From assembly GCF_043290135.1 (NCBI RefSeq), contig NC_134700.1:77975000-78038999 (forward strand): a stretch of 64,000 bases of DNA, written 5' to 3'. This DNA comes from Rhipicephalus microplus (lineage: Eukaryota > Arthropoda > Arachnida > Ixodida > Ixodidae). Position numbers and translations under genes: made by a program. The notes under the pieces were generated by a model. The model was not told where the DNA came from. It saw nothing but the letters and a program-made list of their open reading frames with translations, and did not search any database. Shown here piece by piece: positions 22,501-32,597 of this stretch (positions are counted from its first letter, which is position 1; the number at the start of each line of letters is the position of its first letter).

Positions 22501-23261
22501 ATCCAGACACAAGTATCTTCACGGCGGAAGCTTACGCGATACTTGTGGCAGCTAAACACATCAAACAATTACAAATACAAAAAGCAGTAATTTATACAGA
22601 CTCCCTTAGTGTGGTAACGGCTCTGCACAGTCTTAAAAAACAAAAAAACCCTGTCCTCATCTCACTTTACTCTATTTTGTGCACACTTTACACACTCAAC
22701 CAACATGTTGTAGTGTGCTGGGTGCCAGGGCATCGTGAAATTCAAGGCAACGTGATGGCGGATCAGCTTGCTGCATCCGTCCACGAGGGCACCGCCACTA
22801 CACCCATATTAATCCCGGCCCTTGATCTTAAGCCGTCTCTCAAACGAAACATCAGAGACTTCTGGCAGAGCAAGTGGAATACACACACACAAAACAAACT
22901 ACACATTATTAAGCCACACCTTGGTCATTGGCTGCCAGTATCAAAATCACGCTATACAGAGGTAATACTAACGAGACTCAGGATAGGACACACATACGCA
23001 ACACACACACATCTTTTGTCTAGTGACGATCCACCATTGTGCGACAAATGTGGTGAAACATTAACAGTCCTTCACATACTAATCCAGTGTAAACATTTAG
23101 AAACTCTAAGAAAACAACATTTTCCATTACTCTACCGACAACATATACCTTCACACCCTGCAATGTTTGTCGGTAGGGAACCACTTTTTAGTCATAAATC
23201 ATTGTTAGCGTTTTTAAAAGAAATTCACAGCTTTCATGTCATATACCCGGGCATACCGTAG
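19545..23261 (+). CDS. L2 ORF2, EEP endonuclease-RT-RNase H polyprotein (1238 aa), intact
   Basis: Catalyses target-primed reverse transcription. Domains in order: apurinic-type EEP endonuclease at about 1-225 (QETHL near 40, GDFNAHS near 132, SDHFPV near 207); a basic linker (RRTRRQARRES); RT at about 470-740 with SYRPIALTS, FLDIEKAYD near 573 (catalytic D), MPQGGVLS and YVDD near 663; RNase H at about 955-1085 with FFTDASK near 959, a glutamate in FTAEAYAI, YTDSLSV near 1016 and PGHREIQGNVMAD near 1062; a C-terminal C-x2-C-x8-H-x4-C motif near 1166. All expected active-site residues are present. The ATG aligns in every copy. Confidence 0.97.
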   Translation: MNTQIIQWNVRGLLRNLDDIQELLHEHSPKVLCVQETHLNSKHTNFLRKYVIFRKDRDDAVTSSGGVAIIVNQEIACTHLQLQTSLEAVAVRAVLFDKLITICTIYIPPSYQLQKRDLHSLIDELPEPYVLLGDFNAHSRLWGDSRYDARGRLIEQFLLSSSACLLNRKEPTYYNLANNTYSSIDLSIVSPSLVPLLQWKVVSNPYGSDHFPVVLSTTVIECPSRVPKWLINRADWEQFYTIASLGWNDIRTLNIDVAVNYFTAFLIDAATKCIPQTNGHPGKRRVPWWNSECRNARKQQNRAWRLLRNSPTAENLETFKKIKSQGRRTRRQARRESWQKFLSGVNSYTQEAKVWDMVHRIAGKQVHTLPLVNTQGDTLEDQANFLGAHFEQVSSSSHYTDTFQKYRTRIEKQKLEHKSTRYEGYNQAFSLAELRTSLNSCSTSAPGSDRVMYEMLKNLPNETRKTLLCLYNAIWSSGTIPTSWKEAIVIPILKEGKDPSLPSSYRPIALTSCLCKVFEKMINCRLVHFLETNNLLDPFQCGFREGRSTTDHLVRIEAQIRDAFVHKQYFLSVFLDIEKAYDTTWRFGILRDLSHLGVRGRMFHIIESYLSKRTFRVRLGSVLSQTFVQETGMPQGGVLSCTLFIIKMNSLHLFIPRNMFYCTYVDDVQLGFKSCNLAMCERQVQLGLNKISKWADENGFRLNPQKSTCVLFSRKRGMHSEPDIRLNGQRLSVKAEHKFLGLILDNRLTFVPYIKYLKTKCLKAMNVLKVLSRTTWGSDRQCLMNLYRSLIRTRLDYGAVVYQSATQSALKMLDPVHHLGIRLSTGAFRTSPVESLYVESNEWSLHLQRTYMSFVYFLKVKADKRHPSYSTINDLSSSILFQNRPSMRQPFSVRLKGLAEDTGVSLEHNLMAPVAYPPPWQWQTIDCDVSFLEVTKHAPIAHIRTYFLELQHKYTRPEFFTDASKSNSSVSYAAVGPSFSDAGPLHPDTSIFTAEAYAILVAAKHIKQLQIQKAVIYTDSLSVVTALHSLKKQKNPVLISLYSILCTLYTLNQHVVVCWVPGHREIQGNVMADQLAASVHEGTATTPILIPALDLKPSLKRNIRDFWQSKWNTHTQNKLHIIKPHLGHWLPVSKSRYTEVILTRLRIGHTYATHTHLLSSDDPPLCDKCGETLTVLHILIQCKHLETLRKQHFPLLYRQHIPSHPAMFVGREPLFSHKSLLAFLKEIHSFHVIYPGIP

Positions 23262-23554
23262 CATGACCTCTCCAGAGAGGTTTTTGCTGCGGTGGCTACA
23301 CAAGAAAGCACATGCCTCACGGCCCTTGGACGCAAGGGTTTGAACGAGTGAGGCACTTGTGCTAATGCCATACATATCCACCATCGTCTTTTATTATCAC
23401 CAACTTTTGTCATCTACTCACACCACACACACCTTTCACGGCATGGTCATCATTTTATTACTTGTATGTTTTTACCCGCCTTACTGCGAGGAATTTTATG
23501 GCCCTTATACAGCCACTTATCACAGTCATTGTCCATATTTTTAGTAAGATGAAC

Positions 23555-23589
23555 TGGCGCTCTTTGGCCGTGAATCGGCCCTTGCGCCA
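23555..23589 (+). other. L2 3'-terminal nested hairpin
   Basis: Outer stem TGGCGC/GCGCCA (23555-23560 with 23584-23589). Inner stem GGCCG with CGGCC, where L1 and L4-L7 have GGCCA with TGGCC: a compensatory A-T to G-C exchange. Confidence 0.72.
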
Positions 23590-23608
23590 TAAAACATCAA
23601 ACATCATC

Positions 23609-24714
23609 AGAACATCGAAGGTGTCATTGATCTTTAACAAAAAGTTTTCTGTAGCCTTCGTGCTACTAAAGCCTTCTATGCAAAGTTCCCTGCACTCAGC
23701 TAATCCTGTCGCTACAGAAGTACTCATTATTTGGGTGGCGAGTCTGACCTTCATGGGCTGTCGTTGCCACTCAATGTGGGTTCTGCGCAGCTTATTTGCC
23801 AAGTGTAGGCCTTCTTTCTGCTGAACATTATGCAGACACTTAATATGCCCCCAAGCAACTGTTCCTCCCTGGTGGTCAATGAAACATTTCTTATATGCCA
23901 GTGCATTTCTGACAAGTTTCAACATGTGGCATGGATCTAAAAATTCAGCTACTGGGTCTTTGTTTGCTGGATGGGGAAAACTTGTTTTGAGATCACCCAC
24001 ATGCTGGAAATTGCACCCAAGCTCTTGTAGCATTGCCAGATTTGCAGGCGTGCCATCACAAGTAAGTGAAATCACTATAGCTCCAGCGTCATGTGCCTTA
24101 TGGAAGCATTGGGTGACCAGGTTCGCTCTTTGTGTTCCAACTAGGCCATCCACGAGAAAGTAATCGAGTGGCAGCTACCACCGTCCATTAATAGCAACAG
24201 CCATTATAACAAATGCAGACTTTGCTTGTGGTAGGGAGTCACTGTCGATGCTTGTGCCAAAGTCAACAAACCCCTCAAAATTTTGTCTGTTCCACTGAAT
24301 GTTCTGCCGAATTGCCATTTCATCTACCATGAGGCTGCAGATATTTCGGTACCCTTTGCTTGCCGACTCTGCACATTTCATTTTTAGTGCATTGAAAGCT
24401 TCTGTTGACAGCCCTGCTTGCCCATCAACAGTTTCGTACCACTTTTCTTACTTACTGATAGGCTCTTGGAGAATAGAAGTTTAAAGTTAGTGCAAATGTT
24501 CCCAGTTCAGGGGAGTACTTATTTGGAGTGGTAGTTCGACCATACTTAGCGGACTGCCTTTCAAGCAGATGCTTATTTGCAGTGCCTAGGCCACCCAGAA
24601 CGCACACTTACTCTCTGAGCAGAATATTCTCCTTGGTTAATTCTTACAGAACTGATTTTAGCTCAGCATTCTTCTCTTGTAGTCTCTGCCTTGTTTGCTG
24701 CAACCTTTTGATAC
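23609..24714 (-). pseudogene. P-like transposase, catalytic core block
   Basis: Read leftward from 24714. A coiled-coil start (RIKRLQQTRQRLQEKNAEL) is followed by LMVDEMAIRQNIQWNRQNF near 24330, a FVDFGTSID block, GLVGTQRANLV near 24140, SLTCDGTPANLAM (candidate first catalytic D) near 24060, LDPCHMLKLVRNAL (candidate second D) near 23930, and a long helical stretch ending in INDTFDVL at the L2 insertion point. These match the THAP9/P RNase H-like core. Lesions: TAA at 24646-24644 after the coiled coil and TAG at 24177-24175, where the family commonly has lysine after the GxW motif; further breaks lie between 24400 and 24600. Confidence 0.9.
24701..24714. repeat. Target-site duplication, left flank of L3
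   Basis: CAACCTTTTGATAC is repeated exactly at 28533-28546. Confidence 0.93.
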
Positions 24715-27700
24715 GCAAAACATAGCGTGAAGGCTGCTTCGGAACTCACCGACAGCCGAAAATCTTGACACCTTCAAGAAAATAAAGTCTCAAGGCAGGA
24801 GAACGCGTCGGCAGGCCAGAGGAGAAAGCTGGCAGAAGTTTTTGTCAGGGATCAATTCATACACACAGGAGGCTAAAGTCTGGAACATGGTCGGTAGGAT
24901 AGCAGGAAAACAAGTACACACACTTCCACTCGTGGACACTCGGGTGATACCTTGGAAGATCAGGCAAACTTCCTCAGTGCACACTTCGAACAGGTGTCCA
25001 GCTCATCCCACTATACTGACACTTTCCAAAAATACAGAACAAGAATAGAAAAGCAGAAACTTGAACACAAATGCACTAGATCCGAGGCATATTTATTTAT
25101 TTATTTATTTAGGTACCCTAAGGGCCCAAATGGGCATTACATAGGGGGCGAATGGGTTGAAAGCCGACACAACATACAATATTGTAAAAAGAATCAACAC
25201 AACAAAAGTGACATTACAATATCATAAAGGCAGCAAAAGTACACAATCGCAAAGTACAGCGTGAAACATATAAAAAGGTGTAAAAGTGACAGAAAATCTG
25301 GTATTTGGAAGGCAGGAACACAAATTTACAGCCTATAAAAAATGAACATGATGAAGACAAGTTACAGGGTATTTAAATAGCTAGAAAAGCGAGGAGTGCG
25401 GTTTGAAAAGAAGAGGTGTCTGTTTGGTCCACTAGGCTGCTAGGTAAAGAATTCCATTCATTGATTGCCAGAACAAGGGGTGAGTTCTGATATTTGTTTG
25501 TTCGGGCAAAAATTGGGCCAACTTTGTGAGCGTGGTCAGCGCGTGCGGACGTATAGGGTGCCGGGAGTATAAATTTGCGAGCGAATGGTGTTGGATGATG
25601 GTACAGGGTGTGAAAAAAAGTTAATCTTGACAACTGCCTGCGTTGGGTGAGAGGGGGAGATTAAGTTCGTCCTTCAAGGCAGATACACTCTGGTATCTTG
25701 AGTATGATGACAGAATGAAGCGCGCGGCCTTGTTTTGCCAAGCTTTCAGTCTAGCTGAGCTGCAAATGTCTCTAAACTCCTGCAGTACTTCTGACCCAGG
25801 TTCTGACCGTGTGGTGTATGAAATGTTAAAAAACCTACCAATCGAAACACGAAAAACCTTACTTTGTTTGTACAATGCTATCTGGTTTTCTGGCGCTATC
25901 CCTACCTCCTGGAAAGAGGCTATTATTATTCCCATTTTGAAAGAGGGCAAAGACCCTTCTTTACCCTCGAGTTATAGGCCTATAGCACTTACAAGCTGCT
26001 TGTGCAAAGTCTTCGAAAAAATGAATAACTGCCGACTTGTACATTTCCTTGAAACAAATAATTTGCTCGACCCATTTCAGTGCGGGTTTCGAGAAGGTAG
26101 ATCCACCACAGACCACCTTGTTCGTATCGAAGCACAGATCAGAGACGCCTTCATCCATAAACAATATTTTCTCTCTGTGTTCCTCGATATCGAAAAGGCT
26201 TATGATACAACATGGCGTTTCGGAATTCTAAGAGACCTTTCCCACCTTGGCGTGCGCGGAAGAATGTTTCACATAATCAAAAGTTACCTGTCAAACCGGA
26301 CATTCCGTGTCCGAGTGGGCACGGTTCTTTCCCAAACATTTGTTCAGGAAACAGGCGTGCCACAAGGTGGTGTACTTAGCTGCACACTTTTTCTCATAAA
26401 AATGAATTCCTTGCGCTTGACCATCCCTCGCAATATGTTTTATTGCACATATGTCGATGACGTCCAGCTTGGCTTTAGGTCTTGCAATCTGGCATTGTGT
26501 GAGCGGCAGGTTCAGTTAGGTTTAAACAAGCTCTCCAAATGGGCAGAGGAAAACGGATTCCGACTGAACCCACAAAAAAGCACGTGTGTTTTGTTCTCTC
26601 GAAAGAGAGGCGTGCACTCGGAACCTGACATTTGACTGAACGGGCAACGTCTGTCCGTCAAAGCCGAGCATAAATTCTTAGGCCTAATCTTGGACAACAA
26701 GTTGACCTTCGTGCCGTACATCAAGTATCTAAAAACAAAACGTTTAAAAGCCATGAATGTTTTAAAAGTGTTGTCACGTACTACTTGGGGTAGTGATAGG
26801 CAATGCCTCATGAACCTCTATAAAAGCCTCATTCGCACCCGCTTAGATTATGGGGCCGTTGTCTATCAGTCTGCTACTCAAAGTGCCTTGAAGATGCTGG
26901 ACCCCGTGCACCATTTGGGCATCCGCCTTTTTAAGGGTGCTTTTCGCACCAGCCCTGTAGAAAGCCTTTACGTTGAGTCAAATGAGTGGTCGCTTCATCT
27001 GCAAAGAACTTACATGTCCTTTGTATATTTCCTTAAGGTGAAAGCAGACATGAAGCACCCCTCATACTCTACAATTAATGATTTGTCGAGCTCAACTCTG
27101 TTTCAAAACAGGCCTTCGATGAGGCAGCCCTTCTCAGTTCGCCTGAAGTTTCTAGCTCAAGAAACTGCAGTGTCACTTGAACACAGTTTAATGGCTCCTG
27201 TAGCATACCCGCCACCGTGGCAGTGGCAGACTATAGACTGCGATGTGTCTTTCCTAGAAGTTACAAAACATGCACCTATTGCCCATATTCGAACATACTT
27301 TTTGGAACTTCAACACAAATACACACGTCCTGAGTTCTTCACAGATGCCTCCAAGACTAACTCCTCTGTGTCCTACGCTGCTGTCGGCCCATCCTTTTCG
27401 GATGCTGGCCCTCTACATCCACGCACAAGTATCTTCACAGCGGAAGCTTACGCGATACTTGTGGCAGCTAAACACATCAAACAATTACAAATACAAAAAG
27501 CAGTAATTTATACAGACTCCCTCAGTGTGGTAACGGCTCTGCACACTCTTAAAAAACACAAAAACCCAGTCCTTGTCTCACTTTACTCCATTTTATGCAC
27601 ACTCTACACACTCAAACAACATGTTGTAGTGTGCTGGGTGCCAGGGCACCGTGAGATTCAAGGCAACGTGAGGGCGGATCAGCTCGCTGCATCCGTCCAT

Positions 27701-28177
27701 GAGAGCACCGCCATTACTTCCATATCAATCCCGGCCCTCGATCTTAAGCCGTCTCTCAAACGAAACCTCCGGGACTACTGGCAGAGCAAGTGGGATACAC
27801 ACACACAAAACAAACTACACGTTATTAAGCCACACCTTGGTCATTGGCTGCCTGTATCGAAATCGCGTCATACAGAGGTAATACTAACGAGACTCAGGAT
27901 AGGACACACATACACGACACACACATATCTTTTGTCTGGTGGCGATCCACCATTGTGTGACAGATGTGGTGAACCATTAACCGTCCTTCACATGTTAATC
28001 CAGTGTAAACACTTAGAAACTATAAGAAAACAACATTTTACATTACCCTACCGACAACATATACCTTTACACCCTGCAATGTTCGTTGGTAGGGAACCGC
28101 TTTTTAGTCATAAATCATTGTTAGCGTTTTTAAAAGAAATTAATAATTTTCATATCATACACCCAGGCATTCCGTAG
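24715..28177 (+). pseudogene. L3 ORF2 remnant
   Basis: Covers the EEP/RT linker through the C-terminus. Lesions: a one-base loss near 24950 (CACTCGGGTG against CACTCAGGGTG in L2), the CR1-like insertion at 25091-25737, and a TGA at about 26633-26635 (CGA to TGA, within DIRLNGQ). The RT motifs FLDIEKAYD, VPQGGVLS and YVDD (26435-26465 region) and the RNase H motifs FFTDASK and YTDSLSV are still readable. From 26690 to 28177 the frame is open to the normal ...HPGIP end. Confidence 0.93.
25091..25737 (-). mobile_element. CR1-like LINE 3' fragment inserted in L3
   Basis: On the minus strand it encodes the C-terminus of a different RT family (ARFILSSYSRYQSVSALKD, then RADHAHKVGPIFARTNKYQN and NEWNSLP). 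About 250 nt of 3' UTR follows and ends in GGGTACC(TAAA)n at 25091-25115. The TAAA-repeat tail and the C-terminal residues fit the CR1/L2/Jockey side of non-LTR elements rather than the I group. One frame change occurs near 25630. It disrupts L3 at GAGGCATAT/CCAAGC; I see no clear TSD, and a few L3 bases (about ATAA) are missing. Confidence 0.85.
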
Positions 28178-28470
28178 CACAACCTCTCTAGAGAGGTTTT
28201 TGCTGCGGCGGTTACACAAGAAAGCACTTGCCTCACGGCCCTTGGACGCAAGGGTATGAACGAGTGAGGCACTTGTGCTAATGCCATTCATATCCACCAT
28301 CGTTTTTTATAATCACCAACTCTTGTCATCTATCCTCACCACACACACCTTTCACGGCATGGTCATGATTTTATTACTTGTATGTTTTTACCCGCCTTAC
28401 CGCGAGGAATTATATGGCCTTTATACAGCCGCTTATCACAATCATTGTCCATATTCTTAGTAACATGAAC

Positions 28471-28505
28471 TGGCGCTCTTTGGCCGTGAAATGGCCCTTG
28501 CGCCA
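28471..28505 (+). other. L3 3'-terminal nested hairpin
   Basis: Outer stem TGGCGC/GCGCCA. The inner stem is GGCCG with TGGCC, a G-U wobble state between the L1 and L2 forms. It is followed by AAAACTTCAAAC(ATC)n. Confidence 0.7.
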
Positions 28506-28532
28506 CAAAACTTCAAACATCATCATCATCAT

Positions 28533-28621
28533 CAACCTTTTGATACTTTTTTCAACTGAGCTTGCATTGCAAAAAACCATGCAGCCCTTGCTCGTAAATA
28601 AGCTTTTTCAGGTGTGTCCTC
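28533..28621 (-). pseudogene. P-like transposase, start of coiled-coil exon with 3' splice site
   Basis: Read leftward from 28621: EDTPEKAYLRARAAWFFAM and QAQLKK, leading into the KRLQQTRQRLQEK coiled coil across the L3 insertion. Immediately upstream on the minus strand is an excellent acceptor, a pyrimidine tract ending TTTCTTTTCATAG before GAGGAC at 28621. The reading frame at the exon edge is phase 0. A one-base shift in the A-run near 28550 breaks the frame. Confidence 0.75.
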
Positions 28622-29573
28622 CTATGAAAAGAAATAAAAGAAATATATTGCGTCATTAGAGTAATGCACAAGCCTCGCATATTGCACTTTGTGCATGTAT
28701 AAAGCACAATGTACTTCGAGCGTCTTGAAGAAAGACTAAAGCTGCTCGGTTTATGGTATAATTCTACTTGTACGTAGCATAATCGTGTCATCTCCGATAG
28801 AAATGCTTAACATGCTATTACTCGCAATGCCCAGAAAAGTTCTATCTTTTTCTCGCTCACTGTATAATAGTACCTCACCACTTGCCTAGTTGCATATTTT
28901 ACTGCTGCATACCTCACATTAAGTCTTATGCACCTACAATATTGACCCTATTTTTCCTTGGGCAAAAAAATATAAAAATTCGTCTTTAACCAATAGAATG
29001 ACAATAGAATTAGTTACGTTTCACAATCACTTCGATAACACAATCTTTATTTCAACCATCAATACTACTAATATATCTAGATCCCTCACACTTTCAGTAC
29101 CTAACATTGTCAGCTGACTGTAAGAATGTTTAGCTTGCACTAGTGTTTCTCAACTTGTAATTGCTGAGTGCTGTTTTACCAATAGTATAGCTGTTTTGTT
29201 TGTCAAATAATCATGGTCTAGTTCACATCCTTCCATGTGATGCCTCCAGTGGTCCCTTAAAGCATTTGTATAACAAGGCAATAAAATTGACTCACCGATT
29301 CTCTTCTAGTAGCTGCAAGGGCATCCAAGCAGGAGATTACATAACAGGCTTCTCATCTTGATGTGCAGGCCACTCACACACTTAAGAATTCATTGGGTTT
29401 ATTGATTCATTTGCATATAGAGCACAATGCTAATTAGTGGATATTAGTAAAAATTGTCGTTTTTGTCGTGTATTAGTATTTTGTCGTTTTTGTCGTGTAT
29501 TAGTAAAAATTGTCGTGCAGGCACACTCACACAGTGTGTGTGCCTTCACATACTTTATTAAATGGTAATCTAA
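28622..29573. other. AT-rich intronic or intergenic sequence
   Basis: No ORF or element recognised, apart from a short direct repeat of TTTTTGTCGTGTATTAGTA near 29455-29510 and the splice acceptor at its left edge. Confidence 0.4.
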
Positions 29574-29575
29574 TA

Positions 29576-30300
29576 CAGTAAAAGCTCATTAATTTGAAAT
29601 CGTCGGAGATTACAAATTTGTTTGAATAGTTCAAATTAGTGCGCAGGCGCTAGAATGAACAAATAGAGCACCACACTACACAGGCGAAATTTGAAGAAGC
29701 CACCACTGGACTCGTTACTGCGAATTAGCTGCTACCACGCTTTTGCGGCAGATGATTTTGCAGATTAGGTTGATGGAGCTTTAACAATGATTAATTTATC
29801 AGTCAATGATACGCCAGAAACAAGCCCCGACATGCATTCATTTGATCAGTGAGCCTTAGTGCCAAATATATGATACTCTTTATGCTTTCAAACAAATTTA
29901 TTTACATGGCAGTGTTAGCACAATCATAATTAAAATTAATCAGTAATTTACATTTGCTTGCATTTATTTTGTCACAACTCTATGATCATCGTTGGCAGCT
30001 TGCCCAAGAGTTCCAGCACAGTATCCGAATTCTCAGCTGCTGAGAAATGGTGCCGTTTCATTCCTGTGCATCTCCAATAAATTTGTTCTGGTTTTACATC
30101 ACGTTGTGATCACTTGGGGCAGACTACTATGAGGAGCAAAAAAAACTAGGAGCTCCTAGTTCGAATTAACCATCGTGGATACTGATGTGTTTGAATTGTC
30201 GGAAGTTTTCCCTATGAAAATACACAGGGCTGTGTTGGAACAAGGACGTCTGTTCAAATCAACTGCAAGTTCGAATTAACGAATTAACAAGCTTTTACTG
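29576..30300. mobile_element. TA-flanked inverted-repeat element, Tc1/mariner-pogo-like, non-autonomous
   Basis: 725 bp with TA at both ends (29574-29575 and 30301-30302). Termini are CAGTAAAAGCTCATTAATTTG and the inverted CAGTAAAAGCTTGTTAATTCG: about 18 of 21 match. The start CAGT, the TA duplication and GTTAATTCGAA-type inner words resemble pogo/Tigger elements. No intact transposase ORF is present. Family placement is inference from the ends only. Confidence 0.75.
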
Positions 30301-30330
30301 TAGTGCATTCTGTGGATTGGTTATTCATAC

Positions 30331-30334
<4 letters not shown>

Positions 30335-30403
<69 letters not shown>
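30335..30403. repeat. (AT)n(GT)n microsatellite
   Basis: About 30 bp of alternating AT followed directly by about 38 bp of alternating GT, abutting the foldback element to the right. Confidence 0.97.
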
Positions 30404-30405
<2 letters not shown>

Positions 30406-30610
30406 ATCCTCGTCAAATGAAACCTGAGCAGCCGCAAGCCTTCGCAATGGTATAGTGCGCGCCGTCGAGTTATCATCACTATGGACAGGTGCGCATATGC
30501 CCAGTGTGGCCAAACTGGATGCGCGCGCATGTGAATGGTGATGACTGGACAGCGCGCACTATACCGTTGTGAAGGCTTGCCGCTGTTCGGGTTTCATTTG
30601 ACGAGGATAG
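30404..30610. mobile_element. Foldback MITE of 207 bp
   Basis: Nearly the whole element is an inverted repeat: CTATCCTCGTCAAATGAAAC at the left and its exact inverse at 30591-30610. Pairing continues inwards (CAAGCCTTCGCAATGGTATA with TATACCGTTGTGAAGGCTTG) to arms of about 65 bp. TA dinucleotides flank it (30402-30403 and 30611-30612), consistent with a mariner-type TA target. No coding capacity. Confidence 0.85.
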
Positions 30611-30612
30611 TA

Positions 30613-31479
30613 CATGAGCATATGCACAGGGCTATGACATTCATGGTACTGGATTGTGCTTGCAAAATAGGCATGCTTAATTGACAAAGCAGGTTATCAT
30701 TGGTCGTCTCCTTCTTGGTGTCTCAACAGAGGTAGAGGTGGATGGCAAAGTCGGAAGTTCCTGCACAGTATAAGCAGTTTGCTGACACGGCCCACTTAAA
30801 AGTGCCCGTGGCCCCATTCATCTTCCCTTTTTTTTCATGCCGTACATCATGACATAATTAGAAATGAAGCAGAACAGGAGCCTAATCGCATGACTGCTTG
30901 ACATGCCCTCAGTTTAGACGACAGAGGCAGCTTGTGTGCATGAGATACCAATACCTCGTGAGATCATTGGAAAAAAGCAAAGTTTACTTATTGTTACAGT
31001 CTCTCACACTTGCCAGCATGTTGAGGCAAAATAAATGTTTACATATTTTATTAAATAATGTTGTAATTTTCATAATCTTAAAGCATTGCACCATAAAAAG
31101 CGAGGGGCACAACAGTGTGGCAGCATGAATCTGCCTCTTTTATTTTCCTATGCTGTCCTCTGCCAATTTAGTAGGACTCTGTTAGGGGCCGGCTGGTATT
31201 GTTAAAAGCAAAGCCTCAGAGATTAATGTTCCGCGACCTTTCCGCTAGCGGAAGGACTCGTGTGCCAGGCTAACGTGAAAAAGGCGGATTCAGAAACCTT
31301 TGAAATAACTGCATGAATTTTGGGTAGTTCATTGCCTTTCATAAATACCCACTCTTACATATTTAAGACCTTGGCATACAGCCACAGAAAAAAAACACCA
31401 CTAACTGTTATGAAAAATAAATGAAAAAAATACAGATGGCAATATAATTTTTTAATATAGCATCCACGCATTTAGCACC
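30613..31479. other. Intronic sequence, one possible weak exon
   Basis: Nothing firm. On the minus strand a pyrimidine-rich stretch ending TACTGTGCAG near 30763 precedes an open stretch (ELPTLPSTSTSVETPRRRR). I see no convincing donor, so it is not called. Confidence 0.3.
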
Positions 31480-32597
31480 TGATAACTCTGGGAATGCTGT
31501 CACTGAAACTGTTTCAATGCCCTACAAAAAATTTAAGTGTTGATGACTTGTAGCCACTAAATCACATATTGTAAAGTACCTGTTGTGATGGGTCTGGCAG
31601 GGTCTCCTGGCGGTCAGCAACATCTATAGGCTACTGAAAACAATTTTATATGGCAGAAACATGCTTGTATACCAAAGCATGACTGCTATTTTATTTCAAG
31701 CAGCTAATAAAAAGGAGGAAGCATTACATTACTAGAGTGCTTTGAGTGCTGCCTGAATGTTTAACGGTCCCCTGACAACAAAAGTTTTGCTTTCGACTTT
31801 TTAACCATAATTTGTGACTTTGTAATGAAGCTCTGGTAATCTAGAAATTAAATTGTAAATGCTCTAACACATTGTATATTTAATGCTTGCATTGTTAACT
31901 GATAGCAAATTTGCCTCAGTTTGAAACACTTGCCTATATACCGTAATAGACTAGTGGCCCACTGCCAGGGAGCACTTAAGGACATGTGCCCTCCAGCTTC
32001 ACTGTCGTTGAAAGCTCAATCGGCAAATCAATGCCCCGTGCACAATTAAGAATGAAACGATGTGCTTCAATACTGTTCTCTCCCCCCCCCCCCAGAAAAC
32101 AAACAAAGAAAAGCATTCCTGGCTGAAGCAGCCAGAACTGAGCACTACGAGACGGCATGATAAGTGACAAACAATAGTTCTTGCTAGATGCCAGTCGGGG
32201 TATTGTGTGTGCCCTGCAAGCACTCTTTGGTTTAGACAATACTCCCTTTACTCCATATAACATCACATGGGACCTCTGTCTCCGACATACTAGTGGTGAT
32301 GTTGCGAGGTACTGAAAACTTAGATGAGCACTGACGCTTACATTAAAACCATATTAAAATATCATCGAGGACATTGTTCATTACTCATAATCGGTCAGAA
32401 GTCCCTACGCATCCAGGATTATGAAACAACACAACCATTTCGAGTTTGCAAACTTGGCGTCAGGGGTCCTTTAGGGCAAATTGCTAGAGCGTCAAAACCA
32501 TTCAGAATAATGTCCTTGTGAGCTGGTGCCAGAAGCAATGCTCTACATAAAATTTATCTGTTGGCTACCCGTAGTTCCAAAATCACATGTAACGTAC

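Larger units (their letters stand above)
17765..23608 (+). mobile_element. L2: full-length I-group LINE with both ORFs open
   Basis: 5844 bp from CCCCGCAGGGG to an ATC-rich tail, with perfect TSDs on both sides. It inserted into the minus-strand transposase exon. ORF1 and ORF2 are both uninterrupted and all catalytic signatures are present, so of the copies wholly inside the window this is the only one that could be functional. The TSD is intact, which suggests a fairly recent insertion. Its downstream half is nearly identical to L3, L4, L5 and L7, while its upstream half is clearly diverged from L4 and L5. Confidence 0.96.
24715..28532 (+). mobile_element. L3: 5'-truncated I-group LINE in the transposase exon
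   Basis: The copy starts abruptly inside ORF2 with GCAAAACATAGCGTGAAGG, which aligns with L2 near 20447 with few mismatches, and ends in (ATC)n. A perfect 14-bp TSD flanks it. It contains a minus-strand CR1-like insertion at 25091-25737. Truncation during reverse transcription is the usual explanation for a missing 5' end. Confidence 0.94.

Noticed and set aside
23359..23544. Small ORFs in the LINE 3' UTR after ORF2 (also at 28275, 43441, 49576, 57971)
   Set aside because: They reflect conserved UTR sequence; frames and starts are not kept between copies.
24715..24732. Non-templated filler at the 5' join of L3
   Set aside because: GCAAAACATAGCGTGAAGG aligns with LINE ORF2 of L2 (GCAAAACAGAGCTTGGAGG), so it is element sequence, not filler.
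30325..30530. ORFs with HTHTHT and IYIYIY repeats
   Set aside because: They are translations of the (AT)n(GT)n microsatellite.
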